A stretch of 64,000 nucleotides of DNA from Muricea muricata (GCA_963855995.1 OY979723.1:4772176-4836175), one strand, 5' to 3'; shown: positions 43,380 to 55,344, counted from the stretch's first letter. Notes: generated by a model not told the origin, from the sequence alone. Numbers and translations are program-made.

Positions 43380-44918
43380 TAATTTGGGGCCAGCACTATT
43401 GGATTCCACAGGCTTGTCAGTTCATCAAGAAATTGCTACGCCATTGTGTTACATGTCGCAAGGTTAATGGTAAACCTTACAAATCACCTGACCACCACCG
43501 CTTCCAACAACCACATTGGTCGACGTAACTCCCACCCCTTTACAGTTACTGAAGCAGACTTTACCGGCGCAATCTACGTGAAAACATCGACAGGTCAAGA
43601 GAAAGACTCATATGCTTATTCACTTGCGCGAATACTCGTGCTGTTCACCTCTAAGTAGTAACTGATCTCACGGTTCCAACCTTTGTCGCCGCCTTTCAAC
43701 GGTTTGCAAGTCGCAAGTCGCTAACGAAAGTTATGCTCTCAGACAAGACAACCACATACCAATCTGCTGCTGATGAGTTGATCCAAATTCCCAACTCTTC
43801 CGAGCTAACATCTCAACTACGTAACCGTGGTATGGAGTGGAAATTCATTCCTAAAAGAGCAGCCTGGTATGGTGGATTCTGGGAAAGATTAATTGGCCTG
43901 ACGAAACTTTCCCTTACTTGATAAAACCAACATTACCCTCGACGAATTGCAGACCATAACCGCTGAGATTGAAGCAGTGCTTAACCTTACAAATCGCCTT
44001 ATAACCTATGTATCATTCGAACTTGATGATAAAGAACCACTCCCTCCCTCCCATCGACTTTATGGACGATGAATCAGGGACGTAGCCAGAACTTTCAAGG
44101 GGGGGGGGGGGGGAGCCCTGCAGATACTAATAATTATGCTAGGTTTGACGCGCCTATCGCGTTAAATACTAGGGAGGTTTAGCAAAGAGACGTGACGTCA
44201 ATGCGACGTAAAATACCGTGATTGCCCATCTCCAGATTTGCTCACGGCATTTCCACATCGTTTTTACCTCGCTTTGGCGTTGTCATGGTGTTGTGTCGTC
44301 TTTGCTAAACCTCTTTATTATAGAAAGGGGAGGGGGAGCCGCGGCTCCCTCGGCTACCCCCCTGGCTACGTCCCTGCGACGAATCACTAATCTACCTCAC
44401 CCTCTCTAAGAAGACCTATTCGATGACCCTACTTACAACTCTGGAACAAGCAAAATTGAAAAGCAAGCACAGGAAAAAAATCTCCTGCAGCACTTCTGGA
44501 ATCGCTGGCGTCAAGTATACCTGACTTCGTAACGCGAATTTCATAAAATCTGTGCAAAGAATGAAATAGAGATAAAAGTTGGTGTGAAGTTCAAGTACAC
44601 GACGACACAAAACGAGTGAATTGGAGACTTGCATGCCATCGTGGAGCGCATTATCAAAGGAAAGAACGGTTTAGTTTGAGCGGCAGATATCAAGACAAGC
44701 ACAGACTACACAAGTCGACCTATCACCAAGCAGTATCCAATCGAAGTGACCTCCACCACCCATACCACAACCAAACCTGCTGAATGTTCTGAACCCACTA
44801 TACGGTCTGTGCCCACCAAATTAACCTGACCAGTCAGACGGACAGCGCAAGTAGCAAGAGAAAAACTAAAACATTAGGCTTCAGAACTTTCATGCCCCCG
44901 GAGGATTTTGAGAATTGA
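43380..44918 (+). pseudogene. BEL/Pao retrotransposon integrase and pol C-terminus
   Basis: Frame-broken BEL/Pao integrase pieces: GQHYWIPQACQFIKKLL, RHCVTCRKVNGKPYKSPDHH, a CANTRAVHL-like stretch, then MEWKFIPKRAAWYGGFWERL and IGLTKLSL (third catalytic region, GGFWERL), TAEIEAVLNL, a 302-bp MITE, LQHFWNRWRQVYL, and the terminal PPEDFEN stop at 44918. The WxxGGFWERL and HFWxRWxxxYL motifs are distinctive for BEL/Pao. It begins abruptly inside the LINE, so one end is a recombination or insertion junction. No matching LTR pair was identified. Confidence 0.85.
44075..44376. mobile_element. 302-bp hAT-type MITE inside the BEL/Pao remnant
   Basis: The tips are CAGGGACGTAGCCAG and the inverted CTGGCTACGTCCCTG. 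The flanks CGATGAAT (44067-44074) and CGACGAAT (44377-44384) form an 8-bp duplication with one change. It has internal G and C runs. It splits the BEL/Pao sequence between TAEIEAVLNL and the HFWNRW block. Confidence 0.88.
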
Positions 44919-45257
44919 CATTAACATTTGTAATAGTAAGATTTTAGTACAGCACTATAAAAAATAAGGATAATTAGCACCGTACTTGATTGGACACTTA
45001 TATTATCAAGATGATCGAGACAAAAACAGAACTACAAGTTTGGCTTGGCATTTTATCACTAATACTAATAGTTTCATACCACTCATCGGATAAAATTGCT
45101 CAATGGTTTACAGAAAGGACTTAAGTTATATTATATACAAGGATTTAATGGATAGACTAATATATATCTTATTTTTAATTCAAGCAGAATAATGAAATAT
45201 TTCTCTCATAAGCAAAGATTACATCTGTTTGAGGCGCTATTATATGATTTAGATCGC
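44919..45257. other. A+T-rich spacer after the BEL/Pao remnant
   Basis: Could be part of the 3' LTR of the BEL/Pao element because it directly follows the pol stop, but no second copy was found in the window to confirm it. Confidence 0.3.
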
Positions 45258-45261
45258 TTAA

Positions 45262-45757
45262 AGAGAAATGGCAACAAAATTTTTTATCTTCTTATTTGAA
45301 AGAGATTTCAAAACAATATATACAAGTCTATTACAGAATTTTTATATCTGCCTTATTTGGTGAGATATTTTGACTTGAAATCTTTAGTTGTCCGCCATCT
45401 TGGATATTTGTAAATATGCATGATACGTTACAACAAGGGTCACGAAAATTTTTTCTCGTACGGCACAATCATTAATCTTCGCCTCTAACCACACACATGG
45501 TAAGTGTTTCGCATTTCAGCACGGACTGAAAAGGTTTCACAAATATTTTATTGGTGGTAAGTATTTAGGAGAAACTTTGAATGGCTTATCCCTGTTATGA
45601 CGTCACCAAAACATCCAAGATGACGGACAGCTCGATTATTCATGTGACAATATCTCCCAAAGTAAAACAGATACAAAAATTTTGTAATAGACTTCTACAT
45701 ATTATTTTTAGAGTCTCTTTCAAATGAGACAATAAAAATTTTGGTTGCCATTTCCCT
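45262..45757. mobile_element. 496-bp MITE with TTAA flanks (piggyBac-type duplication)
   Basis: Arms AGAGAAATGGCAACAAAATT and AATTTTGGTTGCCATTTCCCT are inverted, and the pairing continues inward (GTCCGCCATCTTGGAT against ATCCAAGATGACGGAC). TTAA lies at 45258-45261 and 45758-45761, the target site of piggyBac-type elements. The tip does not begin with the usual CCC, so the superfamily is inferred from the TTAA only. Confidence 0.7.
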
Positions 45758-45761
45758 TTAA

Positions 45762-47031
45762 GTACTTTCCACTTGATGCTAAATCTACTGAGTTCAGTTG
45801 CATTTCGTTTGGTTGGGTTGGTGAAGGAAGCTTTATTTATGGTTATTGTATCTTGTTTTGAAGGTGGTTTTGGTAAGACCAACGTACGTTTGCTTTGGCT
45901 TACCGCCGTTCGTTTTAACTGTAGCCTGATACACTAGCAAGTCAGTTAAGCATTCATTCTGCATCGGACATTCGTTTGTCCTTCAGCAGTTCCATAGACC
46001 ATTCTCAGTCGTAACACTGTTGGTCGATAGTTTGTTTTTGTTGTGTCCGTTAATTATCTGTTTAACATTCGTCATGCAACTATAGGAAATTTTAAATTAA
46101 AGGTGTTTCGGTTAAATATATTGTGTCAAGTGTGGTCAATTTTTAAGAAAGTTTTACCAACGTTTCTAGCCACGTTTCTACTATAGGAAGGATTATACCA
46201 GATAATGTTTCTGCTACAGTTATGTTTACTCGTGTTTCCGGCTGCTGTGTCAGCGTGTGTTTAAACTGGAATTGATGTTTATATCCGCTCTTGTCAAGTC
46301 CAGTTTTGTATGTCTATGATGCGAGTCTGAAAGATTCTTCGTTAGATAATATTTCAGTACGACGTTTGTTTATAGCTAATCGCGATAGTTGGAGGATGGT
46401 TTGACTTGTTGTGTACATGAAGGGGGTATTATTAGTATACCGCAATAACTTGGTTTCGAATGCAATTTGGAAATAACATGCACGAGTGAGTTTTTCAATG
46501 ACGCCAAAATAGCACGAGTCCGCATGCACGAGTGCAGTTTGGCGTCGTTGAAAAGCTCACAGTGCATGTTATTTCAAAATTGCACTGGAAATCATGCTAT
46601 TACTTGTTAATAATATAAAAGGAAATATTCGAAACAAGAATACACGCAATACAACTGTACTTATATCGCGGTCGCTCCCCTTCAGTTTATCCTTTAAAAA
46701 TTTTAATTTACGCCCATAACGTCGTGATAAATACGTGTAAAGTAGTCGGAACTTCCCAATAGTGATGTATTTTGTTTAAATAAATAGAGTTCGTTAAAAA
46801 CCCGGCCAAATTTGACCGCAATCGCTCTCAAATTTCACCCGCCATGTTTGTTTTTTTGTTAAGAGAATTTGCACTCCCGTTTTCCTATGTCAAATTTGAT
46901 TGGTTTTTCTGTTGTTACAGATTTTTGCACTCCTCTTTGGGATTAACTGCACAATTGACCAATCACAGTCCAGATACATTTCCTTGTATATTATTAGGTT
47001 TGGAATAAGGATGGAATTTGCCAGTGTTTAT
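45762..47031. other. Region without genes, one small palindrome
   Basis: Contains the 122-bp palindrome at 46462-46583. Nothing else is supported; short open frames here look random. Confidence 0.5.
46462..46583. repeat. 122-bp palindromic MITE
   Basis: GCAATTTGGAAATAACATGC ... GAGTTTTTCAATGACGCC at the left is mirrored on the right (GGCGTCGTTGAAAAGCTC, GCATGTTATTTCAAAATTGC). A related copy, broken by a hAT MITE, lies at about 59361-59600. Confidence 0.72.
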
Positions 47032-47288
47032 GGTCATGGCTAAAGGGGATGGACGAGAGCTAGGTTTTCAAGATGGCGAGTGTTTTTCAAGATTCTTAAA
47101 ACGAACACGAATCAACAACCAAACATTTATAACATTCCTAAAGCGCATCCTAACCCTTACCCTGATCCTAACCACAATTTAGGAATGCTATAAATGTCTG
47201 CTTGTTAATTTGTTCTCGTTTTAAAAATTTTAAAAAAATGGCGCCATCTTGAAAACCTACCTCTCGTTCATCCCCTTTAGCCATGACC
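47032..47288. mobile_element. 257-bp palindromic MITE with flanking CAGTG(G)TTTAT repeat
   Basis: GGTCATGGCTAAAGGGGATG at the left is mirrored by CATCCCCTTTAGCCATGACC with one mismatch, and the pairing continues through CTAGGTTTTCAAGATGGCG. The flanks CAGTGTTTAT (47022-47031) and CAGTGGTTTAT (47289-47299) look like a 10-bp duplication with one inserted G. The loop contains telomere-like CCTAACCC/TAACC units (about 47147-47175). Confidence 0.78.
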
Positions 47289-48243
47289 CAGTGGTTTATA
47301 GGTTTAAAGTGCAACAAGGGTCTGGGGCGAGTACATTATTGCTTCGTGAAATTTACTAGACGTTGCTTTTTATTGCTATAGGTGATGGCTACCGGCTCAA
47401 ATTTCAACATGCATGGTGATTTCGGCCCGATACACAAGTCATTCAACATCGAGTGCCACAAAACTGAATAATACTGAGCAAACAACACACCTTACTTTTC
47501 GATGTTCAATATTTGCAAACTTCTGCATATTACAACTACCTTTTATGTAAAATAAATGGGCTGCAATACCTCTTTTCTGCCATCTCCTGCGTCGCGTCAA
47601 AAGGTCGTTGCAAGTACCAAGGGTCTGGCAGAAATACCCAGCCATTGCGTTTTTCATCGTCTAACGTAAAACGCAGACATGCACGAAAACCTTCCGTTCG
47701 CGGCTTTTCACAATCACGACATGGAGCCAGAAATATCGCCAACTTGAGTGCGAAGCTCAAACCAAATGGACACAGCTGCAAAACAGTTGTTCCAAGTGAA
47801 GTAGTGAAGGATTATAACAATCCAACCATTTAGGAAATGTTGGACATTTCCAATGCTTAGGGACCTTATGATTAATAGGACGGCAACGTGACAACGGCGA
47901 GAAAATACTTTATGATGTAGCTTAGTAAAGCATGGAAGTTGTTTATCATCAGTCGCATAAGTTCAGTTGACACATATTACAACACTTTGGTTGAAGACAT
48001 GAGCTACATGTTTAAGAAGAACTCTAGATCGAATTTAAAACTCCACCGGCTAATTGTTAATTATCTTCGCAATTTTCCCGCAATAACATTCTTCATTCTA
48101 AAAGCAGGCGGTGGTATTTGATTTTTCCCGGAGAAATGCGCGGTTGAAGGTTATTACAAAAATAATACTTTACGGGGTTTTAAATTTATATTACGCGTTT
48201 TTGCGGGTTTTTTGCTCTTACGTGTCGCGGATCGGGCGGATTT
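47289..48243. other. Region without recognisable features
   Basis: Two overlapping opposite frames (47513-47833 plus, 47536-47781 minus) have no recognised domain. Nothing else is seen. Confidence 0.4.
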
Positions 48244-49555
48244 CTATTCACAACGGAACACAACAGGAAATGCTCCTTCGCCATTCTTTGTCGCATTTAT
48301 CAGTTTCTTTTCTTTCTTAGGTTGATTGCAGACTGATGTATGGTGTCGCCGCTTACAGTTCTGACATGAAATCTTGCTGATGCAACTCGCCGCTTGATGG
48401 CCCTCACTTGTGCAGTTAAAACAAAGTCGTCGTTTTACCAACATTTGTTTCCTTTCCTTGGTATCAACAACTCTGGCACAGTCGGTCGACTTGTGCTCCT
48501 TTGCATCACAATAAACACACCCTCACGGACTCAGCTTCGTATTGAATACCTTGTTGTCACGGTGTCGCGGACGATTGTCCTTCTTTATCGAATCATTGAT
48601 CGGATTTCGTCGAGTCTACAACTTTAGGGCCTCAGTTAGTTTGATATTGTCCCAATCCTCCCATTCTTGGCCAGTCCGAACCAAATCGCTTCGTATTCCT
48701 GATCACTTATTAACTTATCCAAGATCATAGCAACATTATCATTTATTTGTTCTAGCTTCCCTATTGTCTCTAATGACTGTACACAATAGGAGAGTTTCTC
48801 GCTAAATTTATGTACCTTTCCAACATTTACACCAGGAATGTGAGGTAAGCACGCTTTAACAATTTCAGACTCTTTTCCATACTTTGACCGCTGAAGGATG
48901 CTTTTCTCACGGTTATAGCCCTCGTTTGTGAAGGGCAGAGCTTCGATAGTGGGTTTGACATTTTTATCCAATAATTTTCTCAAGTACGAAAACTTTGTCA
49001 CGTTTGATACACTTGACTTTCTCCCCCGTTTTGTTGTTGTTCGGTTTTCTCAGAGATTTTTTCCAACTGGGTTTTTGTAATGTAGTTTAGTTTCGTATAA
49101 TTTCTTTTCGAAATCTAGTTAGTCTTTTTTACTTTTAGCTTTTGTATGTTCCTTGCTTTTAGCAATCCACTTTTGTAACATATCCGAGTCGATGCCAGCC
49201 TCGCCGATGGTATTTTCTATATCTTCTCTCCCCACGCCGTAATACCCTCAATATCGTCGCCATTTGCAATTTTTAATCCCTCTACTGAACTATCTGCAGC
49301 ACTTACCAGATCCTTTAAAGTATCACGATATCTTTCTGTAAGTTGTTCGAAGAAAGAATTTTCTCGGTTTTCTCTCGAGTTATCGCGACATGTTTCAACT
49401 TTGTCTCGAGTGCTTGCTGTGCTTCGTCGAGTTCGGCTGGTTTCGTAGCATTTAAAAATGCGAATTCTTGCTCTTGTTCGAACGTTTACACAAATATCCC
49501 GTGTCGGAGGTGCCACATGTTAGAAACTATTGCCAGTCACCTAGAGAATAATTGA
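48244..49555 (-). pseudogene. BEL/Pao gag remnant
   Basis: Three minus-strand blocks in order. The first is an N-terminal charged coiled region (about 49516-49217). The second is the DUF1759-like gag core (about 49020-48636: VTKFSYLRKLLDKNVKPTIE, then LPFTNEGYNREKSILQRSKY and GKESEIVKACLPHIPGV). The third is paired zinc knuckles (48444-48244: CFNCTSEGHQAASC and CQNCKRRHHTSVC). The KFxYLrxxL and GHxxxxCxxxxxCxxCxxxHHxxxC patterns are typical of BEL/Pao gag. Stops and frameshifts separate the blocks. Protease and pol are missing beyond 48244. It is on the opposite strand from the BEL/Pao integrase at 43380, so the two are separate insertions. Confidence 0.82.
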
Positions 49556-49834
49556 ATATGCACAGCAATTTAATCTTTAAAAGATTTCTTTTATCGTTCG
49601 CAATATAAATCTCTCACAACATCACAAAAAAAAAACTCACAAAAAAATATAAGAACCCACCTCCCCAAAAGCACATGTAAATAGTGTCTTCCTATTTGCT
49701 AGTTAGAACAATGAATTAGCGTATCACTTCCGTTAGTTGGGTTAGCATAGACAACATGAACTATTTATATTATTTAATATGTTAATATTAATTGGTTAGT
49801 AGTGTTTGCTAAACTTGGACAGTCTACGACAGAT

Positions 49835-50152
49835 CTACCCTTGAATGGTATAAATAAGTATAATGATTTCATCAACTGATTGAAACTCCTTCGGTGGAAT
49901 TTGAGAAGAATTTTGTCGAAGGGCTTTAAACCAAGGTCGTAGCTTCCACAACTTATTCAGCTTTTCTTCATCGGTTATTGCATTATTGTCCACAAAATGC
50001 AACACGGCTACTAACTTTAGGAAATGGTCACAGGACACAACTTTGGCTACGGGCTCATAACGTATTCGCATCTCATTAGTAATGAACATCTGTAGAATTC
50101 CATACCGAGTTACTTCACCATCTCTATCAGTCGGAAGTTCAGGCAGCTCTGT
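49835..50152 (-). pseudogene. piggyBac-like transposase, central fragment
   Basis: Reads TELPELPTDRDGEVTRYGIL, then QMFITNEMRIRYEPVAKVVS, then KLVAVLHFVDNNAITDEEKL and QSVDEIIILIY. The LHFVDN and SVDExIxx blocks (first catalytic Asp region) are typical of piggyBac/PGBD transposases. The rest of the catalytic domain is missing below 49835. At 50153 it is interrupted by the 3.94-kb element; the N-terminal part continues at 54104-54400. Confidence 0.82.
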
Positions 50153-52211
50153 GTTACCACACAGTTAATAGAAGAAGATGGTTAGGCTAGCTGTACCACG
50201 TGACAAGTTATGTTATTCAACCGTGCTTTGACGGGTCACGTGGTCCGGTCCCTGCATCAAGTTTTAATCGCTTAATTAGATTATATAAAAACATGCGCTC
50301 GAAAGTTCAAATATAAAGTGGTTCCTTTTTATTTTATTCCTCTATTTTCGCTGGGATTGTGGTTGAATGCCATGGCTTGCGAATGCTATCTATTACATGG
50401 TTATTCTAGCAGTTAAAAGATGAGGTTTTTCGTTTTTGAAACTGGCTTCAGCGCATCCCGACGAGAGTAAACACACATTAAAATTAGAAAAAACGCACGA
50501 AAAGAACGACTAAATTAAACAACGAAGACATAAGAGTTGTCGACGAACAATAAGAAACCAAGATATGCGTTGAACGAGGCAATATGTATCTTTGCGAGCA
50601 TCATTTCAACAAGGCAAAATGCATGTTTGATGCGCGTGTGACATGTAATGTATTTTCTATAATCTTCAGTGAACAGCACATTCACTGCATGTTATTACAG
50701 CAAAAAATTAGCTACACGATTCACAATATCTATTTGATATTTACATCGCATATATATATGTTCCCGCATATATATATATTCTGTATATTTTCCCGAACTA
50801 CTCAATCCTGCATATAACATAAAAAATTTTTTACATTTCGTCTTTAAAGTTTCAATTATCCGGTTTTATTAATAATAAACGTTCTGGAATTACACATAAC
50901 CTGAGTTTTGAGAACCGATGCAGGCTTGATCCACACTATTGTTCAGTCCAGTCTCGTAAACAAATTTTTGCCATTGACGCACATTTAATACTGTAATGTC
51001 CCATAACAGATGTAACTGTTGTTGCGTTTGTTTTGCAAGGACCACATTCTCTGTACTTCCAACCCGTGTATCTCATTTTGAGTGGTTTGACTATTAACAC
51101 AGAGTACACAGTCATATTTTATGACAAACAATTGACATCACACCGTGAATTTCCCTCGAAGCGTCAGTGAATTTTATCCTTATATCGTCTCTTTCAGCTT
51201 TGCTCGTATCCACGGCAACTTGTACATGATAAACTCATCATTTCAAACATTTTCAGATTCTTCTAAGTAAATTTGAGGCTTGCTTTTTCTCAATATCTTT
51301 CAGTTACCCATTCGTCTGTCATACTTGACCTCAGGGCTTTACACTCAATTGTAATTTGATCTCCTAGGCTGTTCTTGGTGCCTGAAATCCCAGCGGGACA
51401 TCCGTACAAACCGTAATAATAAAAAATAGGTACGCGTAGCGTACATGTGGGTAGCCGCAAAAAGATCAGTGAACTAGGCTAGTTATTTCAAAGTTTGCGA
51501 TGCTACATGTGCTTCAAGAGCATTTTTTACCATTCTGATTGTTCCTCTTTAAAATTTACCTATTTTGAGGATTCCATTGTTTCCAATATTATCTGGCAAG
51601 ATCTCGAAAATGGTCTATTGCGAGTGTTAAAAACCCGTGGTCACAATTTTCCAGGTTATGCTCAAACCACCCACTAAGTAGACTTCTGGGGGTTTTATGT
51701 AACAAATTCCACTATTGATACAAACTGAAATTAATTCCTAGATTACATTGCGACTTAATGTTCAAAACTGGTGCACCATAGGCATTTCAATGGTTAATTG
51801 CGACAAATTGTCATGCTAAATTATATGTTTCCAGTGTTGTAATCTCTCTTGCCAAAAATGTGTAGTAGCAAACATATATATTGGACACAGTTATGACAAA
51901 GTAGTTTGCACATTTGCATGGCTGTTTCCACAAAGCTAAACTAGTAAAGTAGATTTTATTAATACCATAATTAGTCACATAAAGTACAAGTATACTATGC
52001 AGCCAACATATGTACGGGTACACCAAAAATAAAGAGAATGTTTTGAACATAAGTATACAGAATTGAAGAAAATAGAGAAGGAAAAAATATAACTAAGATT
52101 CCAGGACGGTGGTACACATGAAAGTGTATATAGACATGAAGCCAGGACTTAATGGAAATAACAATAAGTTTTCAGAAGTTTTCCAATTTTAAATTTTGAT
52201 TGGTAATGGAG

Positions 52212-52643
52212 CAGTGGCAGACACTAGGGGGGGGGGGATACAATTTAGATATATAATATAACCAGATTGTGCATCAGGACTTAGGCTTGAAGTCAGATTT
52301 GGCTCTTGAGACTTAAAGACAATTGTTGTATGGAGAAAATACAGCCCCAAATTTCCGTAATAGTTTATGTCCCTCTTTCTGTTTAAATTTTCACATTCGT
52401 TTACCATTGATAATAATCCATAAAAAAATCATGTCTTCCACATACTTCACAGCCTTCGGAATTCTGTAAAATACCATTCCCAAATGCTAGAAAAAGTGTT
52501 TCAAGTATTGTAGTTTACAAAATTTTCCTGTAGGAGCATGCCCCCAGGTCCCCCTACCATGGGACAGACATATAAATCTTAAGAGGCCTCTGGAACTTGC
52601 CCCCCCCCCCCCCCCCCAATATTTCATGAAGTGTCTGGCACTG
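52212..52643. mobile_element. 432-bp hAT-like MITE with G and C runs
   Basis: The tips are CAGTGGCAGACACT and, inverted at the right, CAGTGCCAGACACT. A poly-G run follows the left tip and a poly-C run precedes the right tip. The flanks (TAATGGAG and AATAGAAG) agree poorly, so the 8-bp duplication is eroded. Confidence 0.7.
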
Positions 52644-52804
52644 AATAGAAGATTGCTCAATTAATCAGCTACTAACTAGTTTATTCTAATATAAGCAAAC
52701 TATTTATTACATATGATGTCAAACAATAGCTTTAATTTGTAAATTTGTTCTTCCATATTCAATAACTTGGATTTAAGAAACAAGAGCAGGTATGTTGTTG
52801 TTAA

Positions 52805-53056
52805 ATGTTCGGGTTTGAAAGACACCACAGCTCCAGTATTAACGCACAGCTTGTTTGCACCATTCAGTTATTCGCTATTGGCAAACACGATGTGGTGAAC
52901 TCTTTAAACAAAGCAAAGAGCTGGTATGAATCCCCTTGTATCACCACTAATTGTTTGGAGATAACAGTACGAGATCACTCATCCAGAAAGGATGCTGGCT
53001 TGTTTGCAAGGTTTAATAGTTATATCTTATCATCGTTTATCAATCTGAGAATCAGG
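52805..53056 (+). other. Exon-like open frame inside the 3.9-kb element, unrecognised
   Basis: An 84-codon frame reading MFGFERHHSSSINAQLVCTI, then NKAKSWYESPCITTNC, LEITVRDHSSRKDAGLFARF and NSYILSSF. Composition is protein-like (balanced, amphipathic, few rare repeats). The frame ends just after AGAATCAG|GTAATT, a reasonable splice donor. No family recognised. If real, it would be one exon of the element's own gene. Confidence 0.3.
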
Positions 53057-54103
53057 TAATTTGAATCACATCATTCCTAAAGCATATCTACAAATAATAG
53101 TTACCAGAATATTTTTTGTTATTTTCCTCCCTTTGTCCTGTATCAATGTGTCAACTGTCAAGCTGTTCAATGGTGCTTCCCTTATTTAGTACTTGCCACT
53201 TGCATGTTTGGCATCTCTAGTTCCAATGAACATTTTATAATTCTGCATGAAAATACCAAATAAGTTTGAGGGCAAATATATCGATAGTTCATCTTTGTGG
53301 TCTTTTCGTCGATTTGATATCGCATTGATCATTGATCTCCTAACAACACTGACATACAGATGGGCAGCAGCTAGCCTAAAGACAAAACAATATCAAATTA
53401 AAGACAAATGAAGGCACGATTCGAACTGAATAAGTTCAGATTGTATACGAATATGATGAGACATGTGGACAGTTCAATGTACACGTATAACGCCAATATT
53501 AAACAAGAACTGTGTGATTCTATTCGCACGGACGCACGGTCATAAGATTTTGATCCGTGTGATTCTATTCGCACGCTCTTAAATTAAATCAAAATATTCC
53601 ATCAGCGTACACAATCAGCGATTGGAATAAGAAAACTCATTATTTCAAAGACAAAATGGCACTAACCTTCAGTTTAACACGACGGTATTTGTCAAAAAGT
53701 CTCCACGCTCGCTCCTTGTAAACAAGAAATGTTTTTTTCAGCAATTCCGTGTGCTTTACGTCGACATTTCCCGAAAGATTGTCGTCCAGTCGACGCTCGC
53801 CGAAGATGTAGACATTTATATATATATATATACGGACACTTTTCAGGCTATAACATAGTGGTTAGCTGCGCATGCGCGGCTACCCACAAAAACTATACAT
53901 TTTACTAACGAAAAAGGTTTAAAGATCGCTTAAATTTAACAAAATACTCTACATCCTCTATTATTTTCCTAGTATCGCTCTTGCGCTTATGCAGGGAACG
54001 CATCACGTGACTTATATTTTGTCGAATTTCAACATAATTTCGGCGAGCCTTTGAAGTTTGCCGACTAGCCTAACCAGTCTTCTTCTATTAACTGTGGTTA
54101 CCA

Positions 54104-54400
54104 CAACCTGTATGTTATTAGGTGGCACAAATTCATCATCAGACATTTATAATCTGCTGTAGGTGTAAGTGTTGCAATACTTGACAGGGGTTGATCATCC
54201 TCAGGACCCCAATCACTTTCTTCAAGGGATGAGCTGGAACAAACTTTCTGCACCTCACCTGTATTAGAAACAGTTTCTTCCGCAGTTGGATCATCATCAG
54301 ATTCAAAAGACAGGTCTTGCTCATATGGAATAAACTCATTATCAGTTTCATTGCCAAATCCTTCAAGCTCGCTATCACTTCCATTTAGCAGATCCAACAC
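54104..54400 (-). pseudogene. piggyBac-like transposase, N-terminal fragment
   Basis: Acidic N-terminus: MLDLLNGSDSELEGFGNETD, then FIPYEQDLSFESDDDPTAEE. After a frameshift near 54150, MSDDEFVPPNNIQVVV leads into TELPELP of the fragment at 49835-50152. Acidic D/E/S-rich N-termini are usual in piggyBac-derived proteins. The start ATG is at 54400. Confidence 0.7.
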
Positions 54401-55342
54401 ATTGAGTAAATAACTATTAAGATATCATTTTCGGGAAATGAAAAATCGACTTTTTTATTTACCTGAGAAAAACGAGTTTATATGTTTTTGCATATATTAA
54501 TAATTTGCATGGAACAATACAATCGAACAATGAAAGCAGAAGAATGAACTCATAGCGTATTGTTATCTGCTCAGGGTAAAACTACGGCTTTACCCCGTGA
54601 AGGTGCAGAATTTGTTGAATTTCTCCGTTTTTAACATACTTTAATAAAAAAAGAGAGAATGTTTTAGTAAGCCTGTAAGCAATACATTTTTCAATTCTTA
54701 TAAAAACGGTAAATTTAGGTTATTTTTTTGTGGTATACCACCTCAAGCAACAACAAACGTAATCTAGAAATAATGAACTAGCCTTGACACAAACAAAAAT
54801 AATATATATTTTAGTAGATTTACCAGGCTTTTCACTATTTCAAAATAGCTGAAGTTTGTGTAAAATGTAAATTATTAATTACCAAATACTAACTTTATAA
54901 CAAAACCCCCAAAATAATAAAAGAAAAAATTAGGCTTAAAAAGAAATCTTCCCCCACCACAAAAGAAAGCAAAAGAAAAATTTTAAAAGAAGAATTGCCA
55001 ACCCTGTTTGTCACATGGTTTTGGCCATTAAACCAGATACCACATGTTTAAAAACATCGTAGAAACAGCTTATTTACTCCATAACAATCAAAATTACACA
55101 CTCAAAGGCATTTTGAGAATCTAATGCAACTTTCCTATCAAAATTAAATACATAAAACTCACCAGTTGACCAAACTGAAGTGATTATTTTTTATGAAATT
55201 CGCGTTGTCCTCCAGTGTTTGGAAATTATATTTTTTGGATAAATATGCAAATCCAACAGTCGGAAAACATTAAATATGTATTCTATACTTCATGTTGGAT
55301 ACATGTGCAATGTACAATTTGTCATTTAACTTATTTCCAGTT
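54401..55342. other. A+T-rich spacer
   Basis: No coding or repeat feature recognised between the piggyBac fragment and the four-module gene. Confidence 0.5.
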
Positions 55343-55344
55343 AA

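Larger units (their letters stand above)
50160..54096. mobile_element. 3937-bp unclassified DNA element with inverted ends and 7-bp duplication
   Basis: The left end CACAGTTAATAGAAGAAGAT is mirrored at the right by TCTTCTTCTATTAACTGTG, and the pairing continues through GGTTAGGCTAG. The flanks GTTACCA (50153-50159 and 54097-54103) are identical 7-mers (8 bp if a C/G tip is shared). It splits a piggyBac-like transposase whose sequence resumes exactly on both sides, so the borders are secure. Inside are a 432-bp poly-G MITE, TA microsatellites, an exon-like frame (52805-53059), and a TGTGGGTAGCCGC / GCGGCTACCCACA inverted pair (about 51446 and about 53869). I recognise no transposase. The duplication length would suit P-like or hAT-like elements, but the tips match neither clearly. 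Confidence 0.8.

Noticed and set aside
47513..47833. 106-codon plus frame and its antisense partner
   Set aside because: Overlapping open frames on both strands without any recognised motif; not supported as a gene.
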